DNA from: DASUMF01 sp040510575
GTDB taxonomy: Bacteria > Actinomycetota > Acidimicrobiia > IMCC26256 > DASPTH01
Assembly: GCA_040510575.1 (NCBI GenBank)
Contig: JBEVIU010000039.1
Location: 1 to 7,722, forward strand
Direction of reading: 5' to 3'
DNA: 7,722 nt
The position numbers were made by a program, and so were the translations under genes. The notes below the pieces were generated by a model. That model was given only the letters and a program-made list of their open reading frames with translations, made no database searches and was not told the DNA's origin. This document shows, piece after piece, positions 1 to 5,408 of this stretch. Numbering within the stretch: the first letter of the stretch is position 1; each line of letters begins with the position of its first letter.

Positions 1-805
1 GGTCGGTGATCTCGGCCGCCTGGGTGGCGATGGCCGGCGAGTCGATCCGGCGCGGCCGGTCGTCGTCGATGGGGAACTCGGCGATCACGTGCCCCGGCCG
101 GCTCGACAGCAGCACGACACGGTCGCCGAGGCGGACCGCCTCACGCACGTTGTGGGTCACGAACACCACCGTGATGCCCGTCTCGCTCCACAGCCGTTCG
201 AGCTCGTCGTGCAGCAGGTCACGGGTCATGGCGTCGAGGGCGCCGAACGGCTCGTCCATGAGCAACACGTCGGCATCCTGCGCAAGCGCGCGCGCCAGCG
301 CGACCCGTTGGCGCATACCACCCGAGAGCTCGTGCGGACGCTTCTTCGCGAACTCGCTGAGGTTCACAAGCTCGAGCAATTCTGCGACGCGCGCGCGTCG
401 CGCGTCTTTGGGAACCTTGCGGAGCTTCAGTGCAAGGTCGACGTTGCCGGTGACGGTGAGCCACGGGAACAGCGCCGACTCCTGGAACATGAGGCCGGTG
501 CGACCGTGCACCTCCGAGGTGCCCCGTGAAGGGCGGTCGAGCCCGGCGAGGATGTTGAGCAGCGTGCTCTTGCCGCAGCCGGACGCGCCGAGGAGGCACA
601 CGAACTCGCCAGTGCCCACCGTGAGGCTGACCTCGTCGAGCGCGTGCACCGCATTGGTCGCGTCGCCGTAGACCTTGCTCACGTCGGTGAGCACCACGGC
701 GGATTCGACTGCAACCCCGGTGGTGGGGGGAACCACCGGGGTCGCAGTCGAGAGCTGTTGCGCTCCGAGCTCGACCTGCGCCGAGTCGCCTCTGGTCTCG
801 CTCAC
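1..805 (-). CDS. ABC transporter ATP-binding protein, nitrate/sulfonate/taurine type (partial, 3' end outside window)
   Basis: Cytoplasmic ATPase that would power import of the ligand caught by the binding protein encoded just upstream. About 268 codons are visible from GTG 805 and the frame is open at the left edge. Counting from that GTG: Walker A GASGCGKST at 73-81, Q-loop MFQES with Q108, signature LSGGMRQR at 160-167, Walker B LLMDEP at 181-186 followed by FGALD, and H-loop His218. The LMFQE, LFPWLTV and MDEPFGALDAMTR stretches are typical of the SsuB/TauB/NrtD group. The start is uncertain. GTG 805 lies 10 nt after the binding-protein stop but has no clear Shine-Dalgarno and adds about 36 residues that family members normally lack. 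GTG 697 or GTG 694, just before VLTDVSKVYG, would give a normal N-terminus. In that case the long hairpin at 705-751 is intergenic. The substrate (sulfonate, taurine, nitrate or other) cannot be fixed from the ATPase. A permease gene is expected beyond the left edge. Confidence 0.9.
   Translation of the reverse strand, partial: MSETRGDSAQVELGAQQLSTATPVVPPTTGVAVESAVVLTDVSKVYGDATNAVHALDEVSLTVGTGEFVCLLGASGCGKSTLLNILAGLDRPSRGTSEVHGRTGLMFQESALFPWLTVTGNVDLALKLRKVPKDARRARVAELLELVNLSEFAKKRPHELSGGMRQRVALARALAQDADVLLMDEPFGALDAMTRDLLHDELERLWSETGITVVFVTHNVREAVRLGDRVVLLSSRPGHVIAEFPIDDDRPRRIDSPAIATQAAEITD
705..751 (-). repeat. Long hairpin: 20-bp stem, 7-nt loop, between or inside the transporter genes
   Basis: Arms 705-724 and 732-751 are inverted repeats with a loop at 725-731. 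Nineteen of 20 positions are Watson-Crick, and the remaining one (713/743) is a G-U pair in the minus-strand RNA, so that transcript has an unbroken 20-bp stem. No U-run follows, so it is not a classical intrinsic terminator. It lies 65 nt beyond the binding-protein stop and ends 7 nt before GTG 697 of the ATPase. Hairpins placed after the binding-protein gene are known in other ABC operons (malE-malF is the standard case), where they protect the upstream mRNA and set unequal protein levels. That role is inferred here. If GTG 805 is the true start, the stem instead encodes residues 19-34, a Pro/Thr/Val-rich stretch. Confidence 0.8.
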
Positions 806-815
806 GGTTGACAAG

Positions 816-1901
816 TTAGCTGGTTGCCTTCGTCGCCTTGATGGTCAAGCTGTCGGACACCGCAGCCTTGCCTTGGGCCTTCAGGATCTTGTTCAACGGC
901 TTGAGGTCGTAGATCCCCTTGAGCTTGACCGGCTCGAGGAGGCCGACGTCTTCGGCGTCCTTGGCCGATTTCGCCAGCGTCGCGGCGAGCGGGTCGACGG
1001 TGAACGTGAGGTTGGCCCACGAGTTCGTGATGGTCGCGAGGTCGACCTTCTGGCCGGTTGCGTTGAAGATGCCGGTGGCCACGAACTTCTGCGCCGGGGT
1101 GGGGTTGTTGTTAGCGAAGTCGATCGCTTCGATGTTGCCCTTCAGCAGGTTCTGGATCGTCTTCGGATTGTCCTTGATGAAGTCGGTCGCCGCGATGAGC
1201 TGCGTGGTGACGAACTGACCCTCGGGCCACAGGGTCGCCTCGTCGACGAGCACCTTGGCGCCCGCCTCGTTCACGAGACGGCTGTACCACGGCTCGGGCA
1301 CCCAGGCGCCGTCGATGAGGCCCTGCTTGAACGACTCGAGCGTCGTCGCATTCGGCGTCGGGACGATCGACACGTCGCCGCCGCCCGTCACGTCGGTGGT
1401 GAGGCCCTTCGACTTAAAGAAGGCACGAGCAGCGACGTCTTGGGTGTTGCCGAGCTGCGGCGTGGCGATCTTCTTGCCCTTGAGCTGGGTCACCTTGGTT
1501 ATCTCGGGCTTCACCACGAGCGCGGCCCCCGCGGACGTGGAACCGGAGATGATGCGGAGCGCCTCCCCGTTGGACTCCGCGAAGCCGGTGATGGCCGGGT
1601 TGGGACCGTTGTAGCTGACGTCGATGGCGTCGGCGAGCAGCGCGGTGATCACCGCGGGACCGGCGTTGAAGTACGACACCTCGAGCTTCACGTCGGGGCC
1701 GAGCGCCTTCTGGAGCAGGCCACTCTCGATCGCGACCAGCCCGGGTGCGTGGGTGACGTTCGCAAACACGCCGAGACGGACGGTCGTCGTCTCGGTCGAC
1801 TGTTGCGGGCTCTTCGCCATTGCGGGCCCGGCGACGAGCGCCAGGGCCACGGTGGCGATGACGGCACCGACGAGCGAGCGGCGCAGACGGTGGGACTTCA
1901 T
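816..1901 (-). CDS. ABC transporter substrate-binding protein, SsuA/TauA/NrtA-like
   Basis: Exported binding protein of 361 residues that should capture a small anion such as an aliphatic sulfonate, taurine or nitrate and pass it to the importer. The N-terminus has a basic start (MKSHRLRR), a hydrophobic core at about 10-24, and a probable cleavage site after AGPAMA (residue 29). There is no lipobox cysteine, so a soluble or loosely held exported protein is likelier than a lipoprotein. Family-like elements are FANVTHAPGLVAIESG (46-61), FNAGP (78-82), YNGPNPA (97-103), ATPQLGNTQD (146-155) and WVPEPW (200-205). The last two are typical of the sulfonate/nitrate binding-protein clade. The ATG is supported by a GGAGGA Shine-Dalgarno sequence at 1910-1915, 8 nt upstream. 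It is the first gene of the minus-strand unit, with the ATPase 10-118 nt behind it depending on that gene's start. The ligand is not determined by sequence alone. Confidence 0.92.
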   Translation of the reverse strand: MKSHRLRRSLVGAVIATVALALVAGPAMAKSPQQSTETTTVRLGVFANVTHAPGLVAIESGLLQKALGPDVKLEVSYFNAGPAVITALLADAIDVSYNGPNPAITGFAESNGEALRIISGSTSAGAALVVKPEITKVTQLKGKKIATPQLGNTQDVAARAFFKSKGLTTDVTGGGDVSIVPTPNATTLESFKQGLIDGAWVPEPWYSRLVNEAGAKVLVDEATLWPEGQFVTTQLIAATDFIKDNPKTIQNLLKGNIEAIDFANNNPTPAQKFVATGIFNATGQKVDLATITNSWANLTFTVDPLAATLAKSAKDAEDVGLLEPVKLKGIYDLKPLNKILKAQGKAAVSDSLTIKATKATS

Positions 1902-1909
1902 TGCTGGAT

Positions 1910-1915
1910 TCCTCC
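1910..1915 (-). promoter_or_regulatory. Shine-Dalgarno site of the binding-protein gene
   Basis: Reads GGAGGA on the minus strand, 8 nt before the ATG at 1901. It is the strongest ribosome site in the window and contrasts with the leaderless genes nearby. Confidence 0.85.
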
Positions 1916-1949
1916 GGTTCTGATGGTTGTGCGTGGGTTCTGAATAAAC

Positions 1950-1966
1950 TTGACTAAGTAGGTCAA
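1950..1966. promoter_or_regulatory. Operator-like dyad TTGAC-N7-GTCAA
   Basis: The plus strand reads TTGACTAAGTAGGTCAA, with 5-bp perfect arms about a 7-base centre. It spans roughly -5 to +12 of the start predicted for the binding-protein promoter, where a bound repressor would block transcription. The layout resembles Rrf2/IscR-type half-sites (YYGAC...GTCRR), and more loosely the McbR sulfur-regulator site (TAGAC-N6-GTCTA). Which regulator acts is unknown. It also lies 48 nt upstream of the divergent ABC-F start. Confidence 0.5.
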
Positions 1967-1967
1967 C

Positions 1968-1996
1968 AATATAGTGATACGAGTTTCCAGCTGCAA
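1968..1996 (-). promoter_or_regulatory. Predicted promoter of the binding-protein transporter operon
   Basis: On the minus strand a -10 box TATATT (1973-1968, five of six to TATAAT) is preceded by 17 nt and a weak -35 TTGCAG (1996-1991). The predicted start is near 1961, giving a leader of about 60 nt that carries the GGAGGA site. The local sequence is distinctly AT-richer than its surroundings. Confidence 0.5.
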
Positions 1997-2001
1997 GTCA
2001 C

Positions 2002-2007
2002 TACCGT
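2002..2007 (+). promoter_or_regulatory. Leaderless -10 box of the ABC-F gene
   Basis: TACCGT (TANNNT pattern) lies 6 nt before GTG 2014, so transcription is predicted to start at or next to the start codon. No Shine-Dalgarno sequence and no convincing -35 are present. Confidence 0.5.
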
Positions 2008-2013
2008 GACCTG

Positions 2014-3603
2014 GTGATTCGAGCCCTCGACCTCTCGGTGACCGTTGGCGATCGCGACCTCCTGCAGGGCGCGACGTTCGACGTGCACGGTGGCGACAAG
2101 GTCGGGCTCGTGGGCCGCAACGGCGCCGGGAAGACCACCCTGTTGCGCACGATCTCGGGGTCCCGTCGATCGGCCGGCGGCCGGGTCGTGATCACGGGTC
2201 CCCTCGGATTCCTGCCCCAAGATCCCCGCGTCGACGCCGGGCGGGCCGACGAAAAGGCCATGGACTACGTGTTGTCCAGCCGGGGGCTCGACGCGCAGCG
2301 ACGCGAGCTCGAGGAGCTCCGTCGGGCGATGGAGTCCGACAGCGGTGAGCGGGCGATCGCGCGCTACTCACGCGCCGAGGAGCAGTTCCTCGTCGACGGC
2401 GGCTACCGCGCCGAGGCCGACGTCTACAAGATCCTCGCGGGACTCGGCCTCGCAGCCGACCGCGCCCCACTCCCCCTCCAGGTGCTCTCCGGCGGCGAGC
2501 GTCGCCGCGTCGAGCTCGCACGCATCCTCTTCGGTGGCACCGACAACCTGATTCTCGACGAGCCCACCAACCACCTCGACATCGACGCCAAGCAGTGGCT
2601 CATGACCTTCCTCGCCTCCTACCGCGGCGCGTTGCTCGTGGTGAGCCACGACCTCGAGCTGCTCGACCAGTCGATCACCCGTGTGCTGCACCTCGACGAA
2701 GGCGACCTGCGCGAGTACAAGGGCACGTACACGCAGTACGTCGTCGCGCGCGCCAAGGACGAAGAGCGCCTCACGAAGCTCGCGGCGCGACAGGAAGCGG
2801 AGATCGGTCGGCTGTCGACGTTGGCCGACAAGATGCGGGGGCAGAGCGTGAAGCGCGCCCGCACCGCCAAGAGCATCGACAAGCGCGTGAACCGGCTCTC
2901 AGCCGACGCGATCACGCCCATCCGCTCGGCGCGCAGCGTGCGGTACAAGTTCCCCGACCCGCCGCACTGCGGACGCGACGTCCTCGACGTGGTCGGCCTC
3001 GCGAAGTCGTACGGCGACCGCGTGATCTGGGACGGCATCGACTTCGGACTGCGCCGCGGGGAACGCCTTCTCGTGCTCGGCCTCAACGGCGCAGGCAAGA
3101 CCACGCTCCTGCGCATCCTCGCCGGCGTGGAGCCGTACGACGGCGGTGAGATCACGTTCGGCTCCGGCGTGTCGGTCGGGTACTACGCGCAGGAGCACGA
3201 AGGCATCGAGCCGGGCATGCGGGTGCTCGACCACCTGCGCGGCGGCACCCTCGCCACGGAGACCGAGCAGCGCAGCGCGCTCGGCGCCTTCGGGCTGGTC
3301 GGCGACGTCGCGCACCAGGACGCGGGCACGTTGTCGGGTGGAGAGAAGACGAAGCTCGCGCTCGCGCAGCTCGTCGCGGCCCGCCACAACCTGCTCCTGC
3401 TCGACGAGCCGACCAACAACCTCGATCCTGCGTCGCGCACCGCGGTGGCAGAAGCGCTGGGTTCGTGGCCCGGCACGGTGGTGCTGGTGAGCCACGACCC
3501 CGAGTTCGTCGAGGCGTTGTCGCCGAACCTCGCGTTGCTGCTGCCCGACGCCGACGTCGACTACTGGAGCAAGGACCTGCTCGACCTCGTCCCGCTCGCG
3601 TGA
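2014..3603 (+). CDS. ABC-F family ATPase (two nucleotide-binding domains, no membrane part)
   Basis: Soluble protein of 529 residues with two ATPase cassettes and no membrane segments, the ABC-F plan of ribosome-associated ATPases that aid stalled translation or protect ribosomes from antibiotics. Cassette 1: Walker A GRNGAGKT (34-41), signature LSGGE (158-162), Walker B LILDEP (179-184), switch His212. Cassette 2: Walker A GLNGAGKT (356-363), signature LSGGE (440-444), Walker B LLLDEP (461-466), switch His494. The linker at about 240-320 is charged and rich in Lys/Arg (KMRGQSVKRARTAKSIDKR), as expected of the arm that enters the ribosomal E site. The C-terminal WSKDLLDLV stretch recalls mycobacterial proteins of the Rv1473 kind, from memory. 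The GTG start gives a canonical first strand and follows a TANNNT box. It is divergent from the transporter operon. General translation factor versus resistance protein cannot be decided here. Confidence 0.93.
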   Translation: MIRALDLSVTVGDRDLLQGATFDVHGGDKVGLVGRNGAGKTTLLRTISGSRRSAGGRVVITGPLGFLPQDPRVDAGRADEKAMDYVLSSRGLDAQRRELEELRRAMESDSGERAIARYSRAEEQFLVDGGYRAEADVYKILAGLGLAADRAPLPLQVLSGGERRRVELARILFGGTDNLILDEPTNHLDIDAKQWLMTFLASYRGALLVVSHDLELLDQSITRVLHLDEGDLREYKGTYTQYVVARAKDEERLTKLAARQEAEIGRLSTLADKMRGQSVKRARTAKSIDKRVNRLSADAITPIRSARSVRYKFPDPPHCGRDVLDVVGLAKSYGDRVIWDGIDFGLRRGERLLVLGLNGAGKTTLLRILAGVEPYDGGEITFGSGVSVGYYAQEHEGIEPGMRVLDHLRGGTLATETEQRSALGAFGLVGDVAHQDAGTLSGGEKTKLALAQLVAARHNLLLLDEPTNNLDPASRTAVAEALGSWPGTVVLVSHDPEFVEALSPNLALLLPDADVDYWSKDLLDLVPLA

Positions 3604-3615
3604 GCGCGTGCTCGG

Positions 3616-3621
3616 TAGGGT
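3616..3621 (+). promoter_or_regulatory. Leaderless -10 box of the epimerase gene
   Basis: TAGGGT lies 7 nt before ATG 3629 and 12 nt after the ABC-F stop. It supports the epimerase having its own leaderless transcript and decides for ATG 3629 over the upstream GTG 3608. The GTAGGG stretch could alternatively be a weak ribosome site. Confidence 0.45.
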
Positions 3622-3628
3622 GCCGAGC

Positions 3629-4615
3629 ATGACCGTCCTCGTCACCGGCGGTGCCGGCTACATCGGGTCCCACACCGTCCGCGCGCTGCGCGCCGCAGGT
3701 ACGCCAGTCGTGGTGCTCGACTCCCTCGAGCTGGGCCACGTGGAATCCGTGCTCGACACACCGCTCGAAGTCGGCGACATCGCCGACGCCGCGCTCGTCG
3801 CCCACATCGTGCACCGATACGACGTCGACTCCGTCGTGCACTTCGCGGGCTACAAGGCTGCGGGCGAGTCGATGGACGTGCCCGGGAAGTACTTCGACAA
3901 CAACGTCGCGAGAACCGCCAGCCTCCTCGACACGTTGCGAGAGACGGGCGTCGAACGGTTCGTGTTCTCCTCGTCGTGCAGCGTGTACGGCACCCCCACC
4001 ACGCTTCCCGTCGACGAGCAGCACCCGACCGGCCCCGAGAGCCCCTACGCCGAGAGCAAGCTCCTCGTGGAGCGCATGCTCCGGTGGTTCGACGAGTGCC
4101 ACGGGCTGCGGTCCGTGTCGCTGCGCTACTTCAACGCCGCCGGCGCATCGGCTGACGCGCGACTCGGCGAAGACTCACCGCGCCCGCTGAACCTCGTCCC
4201 GCTCGCAATGCTGTCCGCGCTGGGCAAGATCGACGCCCTCTCGGTGTACGGCACCGACTACCCGACTCCCGATGGCACGTGCGTGCGCGACTACATCCAC
4301 GTCGACGACCTCGCCGACGCGCACGTGCGAGCACTGAACTACCTCGCCGACGGCGGCGCGTCGACCGCGCTCAACGTCGGTACCGGACGCGGCTCGTCGG
4401 TGCTCGAGGTGATCGAGGGTGCGAAGACCGTGAGCGGTGTCGACTTCCCGGTGAAGCTCGTCGAGCGTCGACCCGGCGACCCGTCGGCGGTGTGGGCCGA
4501 CAACACGCGCGTGCGCGAGGTGCTCGGCTGGGAAGCGCGCTACGCGCTCGACGAGATCCTCACCAGCGCGTGGGCGTGGCACTCGAGTCACCCCGACGGC
4601 TACGCGACACGCTGA
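3629..4615 (+). CDS. galE: UDP-glucose 4-epimerase-like extended SDR enzyme
   Basis: Cytoplasmic NAD-dependent enzyme of 328 residues that interconverts UDP-glucose and UDP-galactose, or a close UDP-sugar pair, for the Leloir pathway or cell-surface glycans. It opens with the Rossmann motif TGGAGYIG (6-13). It then has HFAGYKAAGES (71-81), FSSSCSVYG (113-121) with catalytic Ser116, and the Y140-xxx-K144 pair in SPYAESK. Further matches are RYFNAAGA (166-173), NLVPLAM (188-194), YGTDYPTPDGTCVRDYIHV (207-225), LNVGTGRGSSVLEV (248-261) and RRPGD (280-284). These are standard GalE landmarks and the length is normal. ATG 3629 is chosen because the Rossmann fold begins immediately after it and because a TANNNT box lies 7 nt upstream; GTG 3608 would add seven unneeded residues. 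No other galactose-pathway gene is adjacent. Exact UDP-sugar specificity is not shown. Confidence 0.93.
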   Translation: MTVLVTGGAGYIGSHTVRALRAAGTPVVVLDSLELGHVESVLDTPLEVGDIADAALVAHIVHRYDVDSVVHFAGYKAAGESMDVPGKYFDNNVARTASLLDTLRETGVERFVFSSSCSVYGTPTTLPVDEQHPTGPESPYAESKLLVERMLRWFDECHGLRSVSLRYFNAAGASADARLGEDSPRPLNLVPLAMLSALGKIDALSVYGTDYPTPDGTCVRDYIHVDDLADAHVRALNYLADGGASTALNVGTGRGSSVLEVIEGAKTVSGVDFPVKLVERRPGDPSAVWADNTRVREVLGWEARYALDEILTSAWAWHSSHPDGYATR

Positions 4616-4715
4616 ACACCCACCCGTCCCCGAAGTGCGCGTTTGACGCGTGGGGGTCAGGGGAAGCATGAGTTCGCCCACCTCATGGTGCGAGCTCACA
4701 GGGGGAAAACCCACA
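4616..4715 (+). other. Intergenic region after the epimerase: GC hairpin and possible stress-type promoter
   Basis: Two things overlap here. A small hairpin has a 5-bp stem CGCGT/ACGCG (4638-4642 with 4646-4650); flanking C-runs (4628-4631) and G-runs (4652-4656) could extend it, so it may end the epimerase transcript, though no T-run follows. The sequence GTTT (4641-4644), N16, GGGAAG (4661-4666) partly fits the GTTT-N14-17-GGGWAW pattern of actinobacterial sigma-B/sigma-F stress promoters and would serve the small membrane gene with a leader of roughly 40 nt. Both readings are tentative. Confidence 0.3.
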
Positions 4716-4859
4716 ATGGAATTCATTCTCTGGATCATCGCGGTCATTCTCGTGATCTCCGGGATCGTCGCTCTCGTACGCGGTGCAGTCATGTACGGCA
4801 TCGTGCTGATCGTCGTCGGGCTCTTGGTCGGCCCCGGTGGCGTGAGCCTGTTCACCTGA
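4716..4859 (+). CDS. GPGG-motif small membrane protein (47 aa)
   Basis: Very small protein with two predicted membrane helices: residues about 3-19 (FILWIIAVILVISGIVA) and about 26-40 (MYGIVLIVVGLLVGP). They are separated by the short basic turn VRG and end in VGPGGVSLF. This layout matches the actinobacterial family I know as GPGG-motif small membrane proteins, whose function is not established. ATG 4716 is chosen over upstream in-frame starts because the first helix begins right there and AGGGGGA (4700-4706) lies about 10 nt before it as a ribosome site. It appears to be transcribed alone: a tentative stress-type promoter precedes it and strong hairpins follow. A role in the cell envelope or in stress is only a guess. 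Confidence 0.8.
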   Translation: MEFILWIIAVILVISGIVALVRGAVMYGIVLIVVGLLVGPGGVSLFT

Positions 4860-4870
4860 AGCACCGACCT

Positions 4871-4936
4871 CGACGCTCACGGCGTCGCCACTGTGGGCAG
4901 TGCGTGAGGGAGCCGCTCTTCGGAGTGGGCTCCCTC
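4871..4936 (+). terminator. Three tandem hairpins, the last a strong terminator-like stem with a UUCG loop
   Basis: Hairpin 1: CGACGC/GCGTCG at 4871-4876 with 4882-4887. Hairpin 2: CACTG/CAGTG at 4889-4893 with 4898-4902, loop TGGG. Hairpin 3: GAGGGAGCC/GGCTCCCTC at 4906-4914 with 4928-4936, continuing inward through a G-U pair and CTC/GAG, with one bulged G, to a C(UUCG)G tetraloop. Hairpin 3 has about 13 pairs and one of the most stable RNA loops known. No T-run follows, as is common for terminators in high-GC actinobacteria. It separates the small membrane gene from the next leaderless unit. Confidence 0.6.
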
Positions 4937-4975
4937 GTCGCGTGTCAGGGCAACCCACCTCAGGACATCGCGCCG

Positions 4976-4981
4976 TAGGCT
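4976..4981 (+). promoter_or_regulatory. Leaderless -10 box of the FMN-barrel gene
   Basis: TAGGCT lies 6 nt before GTG 4988. No ribosome site is visible, so a leaderless transcript is predicted. Confidence 0.5.
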
Positions 4982-4987
4982 GGACGC

Positions 4988-5371
4988 GTGAGCATCTCCG
5001 TCGCCCTCGATGAGCTCCGTGCGGCCATCGCAGACACCGACCGCGCGCCGTACCTCCTCACCGTCTCCGACGACGGCCGCGCCCACACCGTGGCCGTCGC
5101 GCCGCGTTGGGACGGCGACGAGCTCACGATCGCGGTCGGTCGCCACACCGTCGCCAACGCCCAGGCCAGACCAGCCGTGAGCCTCCTGTGGCCGCCCAAG
5201 GATCGAGCCGGTTACAGCCTCATCGTCGACGCCGACGTCACGGACACCACGTCCACCGACGACGGCCACACGGTCCGCCTGCGCGCGACACGTGCGGTGC
5301 TGCATCGCCCGGCACCGGGGCTGGCCGAGGGCGAGTACGACCCCGACTGCGTGCCGGTCGTCGTCGACTGA
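4988..5371 (+). CDS. PNPOx-like FMN-binding split-barrel family protein
   Basis: Small cytoplasmic protein of 127 residues resembling the pyridoxamine 5'-phosphate oxidase-like split beta-barrel group. Members bind FMN, F420 or haem and carry out varied redox reactions or simple cofactor binding. Supporting features are the opening helix (ALDELRAAIA, 6-15), the strand pair PYLLTVSDDGRAHTVAVAP (21-39), WDGDELTIAVGRHTVANAQARPAVSLLWPP (41-70) with the typical turn before the second barrel half, and the long strands of YSLIVDADV (76-84) and HTVRLRATRAVLHRP (94-108). Full PNPOx enzymes are about 200 residues, so this is the short domain-only form. The GTG start follows a TANNNT box by 6 nt and sits right at the first helix. 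Substrate and cofactor are unknown. A true vitamin B6 oxidase is unlikely. Confidence 0.75.
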   Translation: MSISVALDELRAAIADTDRAPYLLTVSDDGRAHTVAVAPRWDGDELTIAVGRHTVANAQARPAVSLLWPPKDRAGYSLIVDADVTDTTSTDDGHTVRLRATRAVLHRPAPGLAEGEYDPDCVPVVVD

Positions 5372-5399
5372 CCCGACGACCTCGACGCTGCGACCGGCA
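5352..5399. terminator. Two-tier inverted repeat between convergent genes, probable bidirectional terminator
   Basis: Outer arms TGCCGGTCG (5352-5360) and CGACCGGCA (5391-5399) pair perfectly. Inside them TCGTCG (5361-5366) pairs with CGACGA (5374-5379) around a 7-nt loop containing the stop codon of the FMN-barrel gene. An alternative stem pairs 5356-5363 with 5374-5381. It lies between the convergent plus-strand barrel gene and the minus-strand hydrolase. No T-run is present on either side. Confidence 0.5.
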
Positions 5400-5408
5400 G
5401 TGGTGTGT

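Noticed and set aside
675..1943. A 422-codon open frame on the plus strand opposite the transporter genes.
   Set aside because: It is the antisense shadow of two well-supported minus-strand genes. The translation is low-complexity Arg/Gly/Leu/Val with no domain, as expected from high-GC third positions.
1950..1975. Plus-strand TTGACT plus TATAGT as a sigma-70-type promoter for the ABC-F gene.
   Set aside because: The spacer is only 14 nt, and TACCGT at 2002-2007 fits a leaderless start better. TTGACT is better explained as half of the dyad.
2899..3645. A 248-codon minus-strand frame, and another at 3152-4102, opposite the ABC-F and epimerase genes.
   Set aside because: Arg-, Ala- and Val-rich antisense shadows overlapping genes whose motifs are unmistakable.
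4643..4671. TTGACG as a -35 box for the small membrane gene.
   Set aside because: Nothing like a -10 box stands 16-18 nt downstream, and TTGACG lies in the loop and arm of a small hairpin.
4175..4864. A minus-strand frame of 229 codons across the epimerase 3' end and the small membrane gene.
   Set aside because: No motif or ribosome site, and it is antisense to two supported genes.
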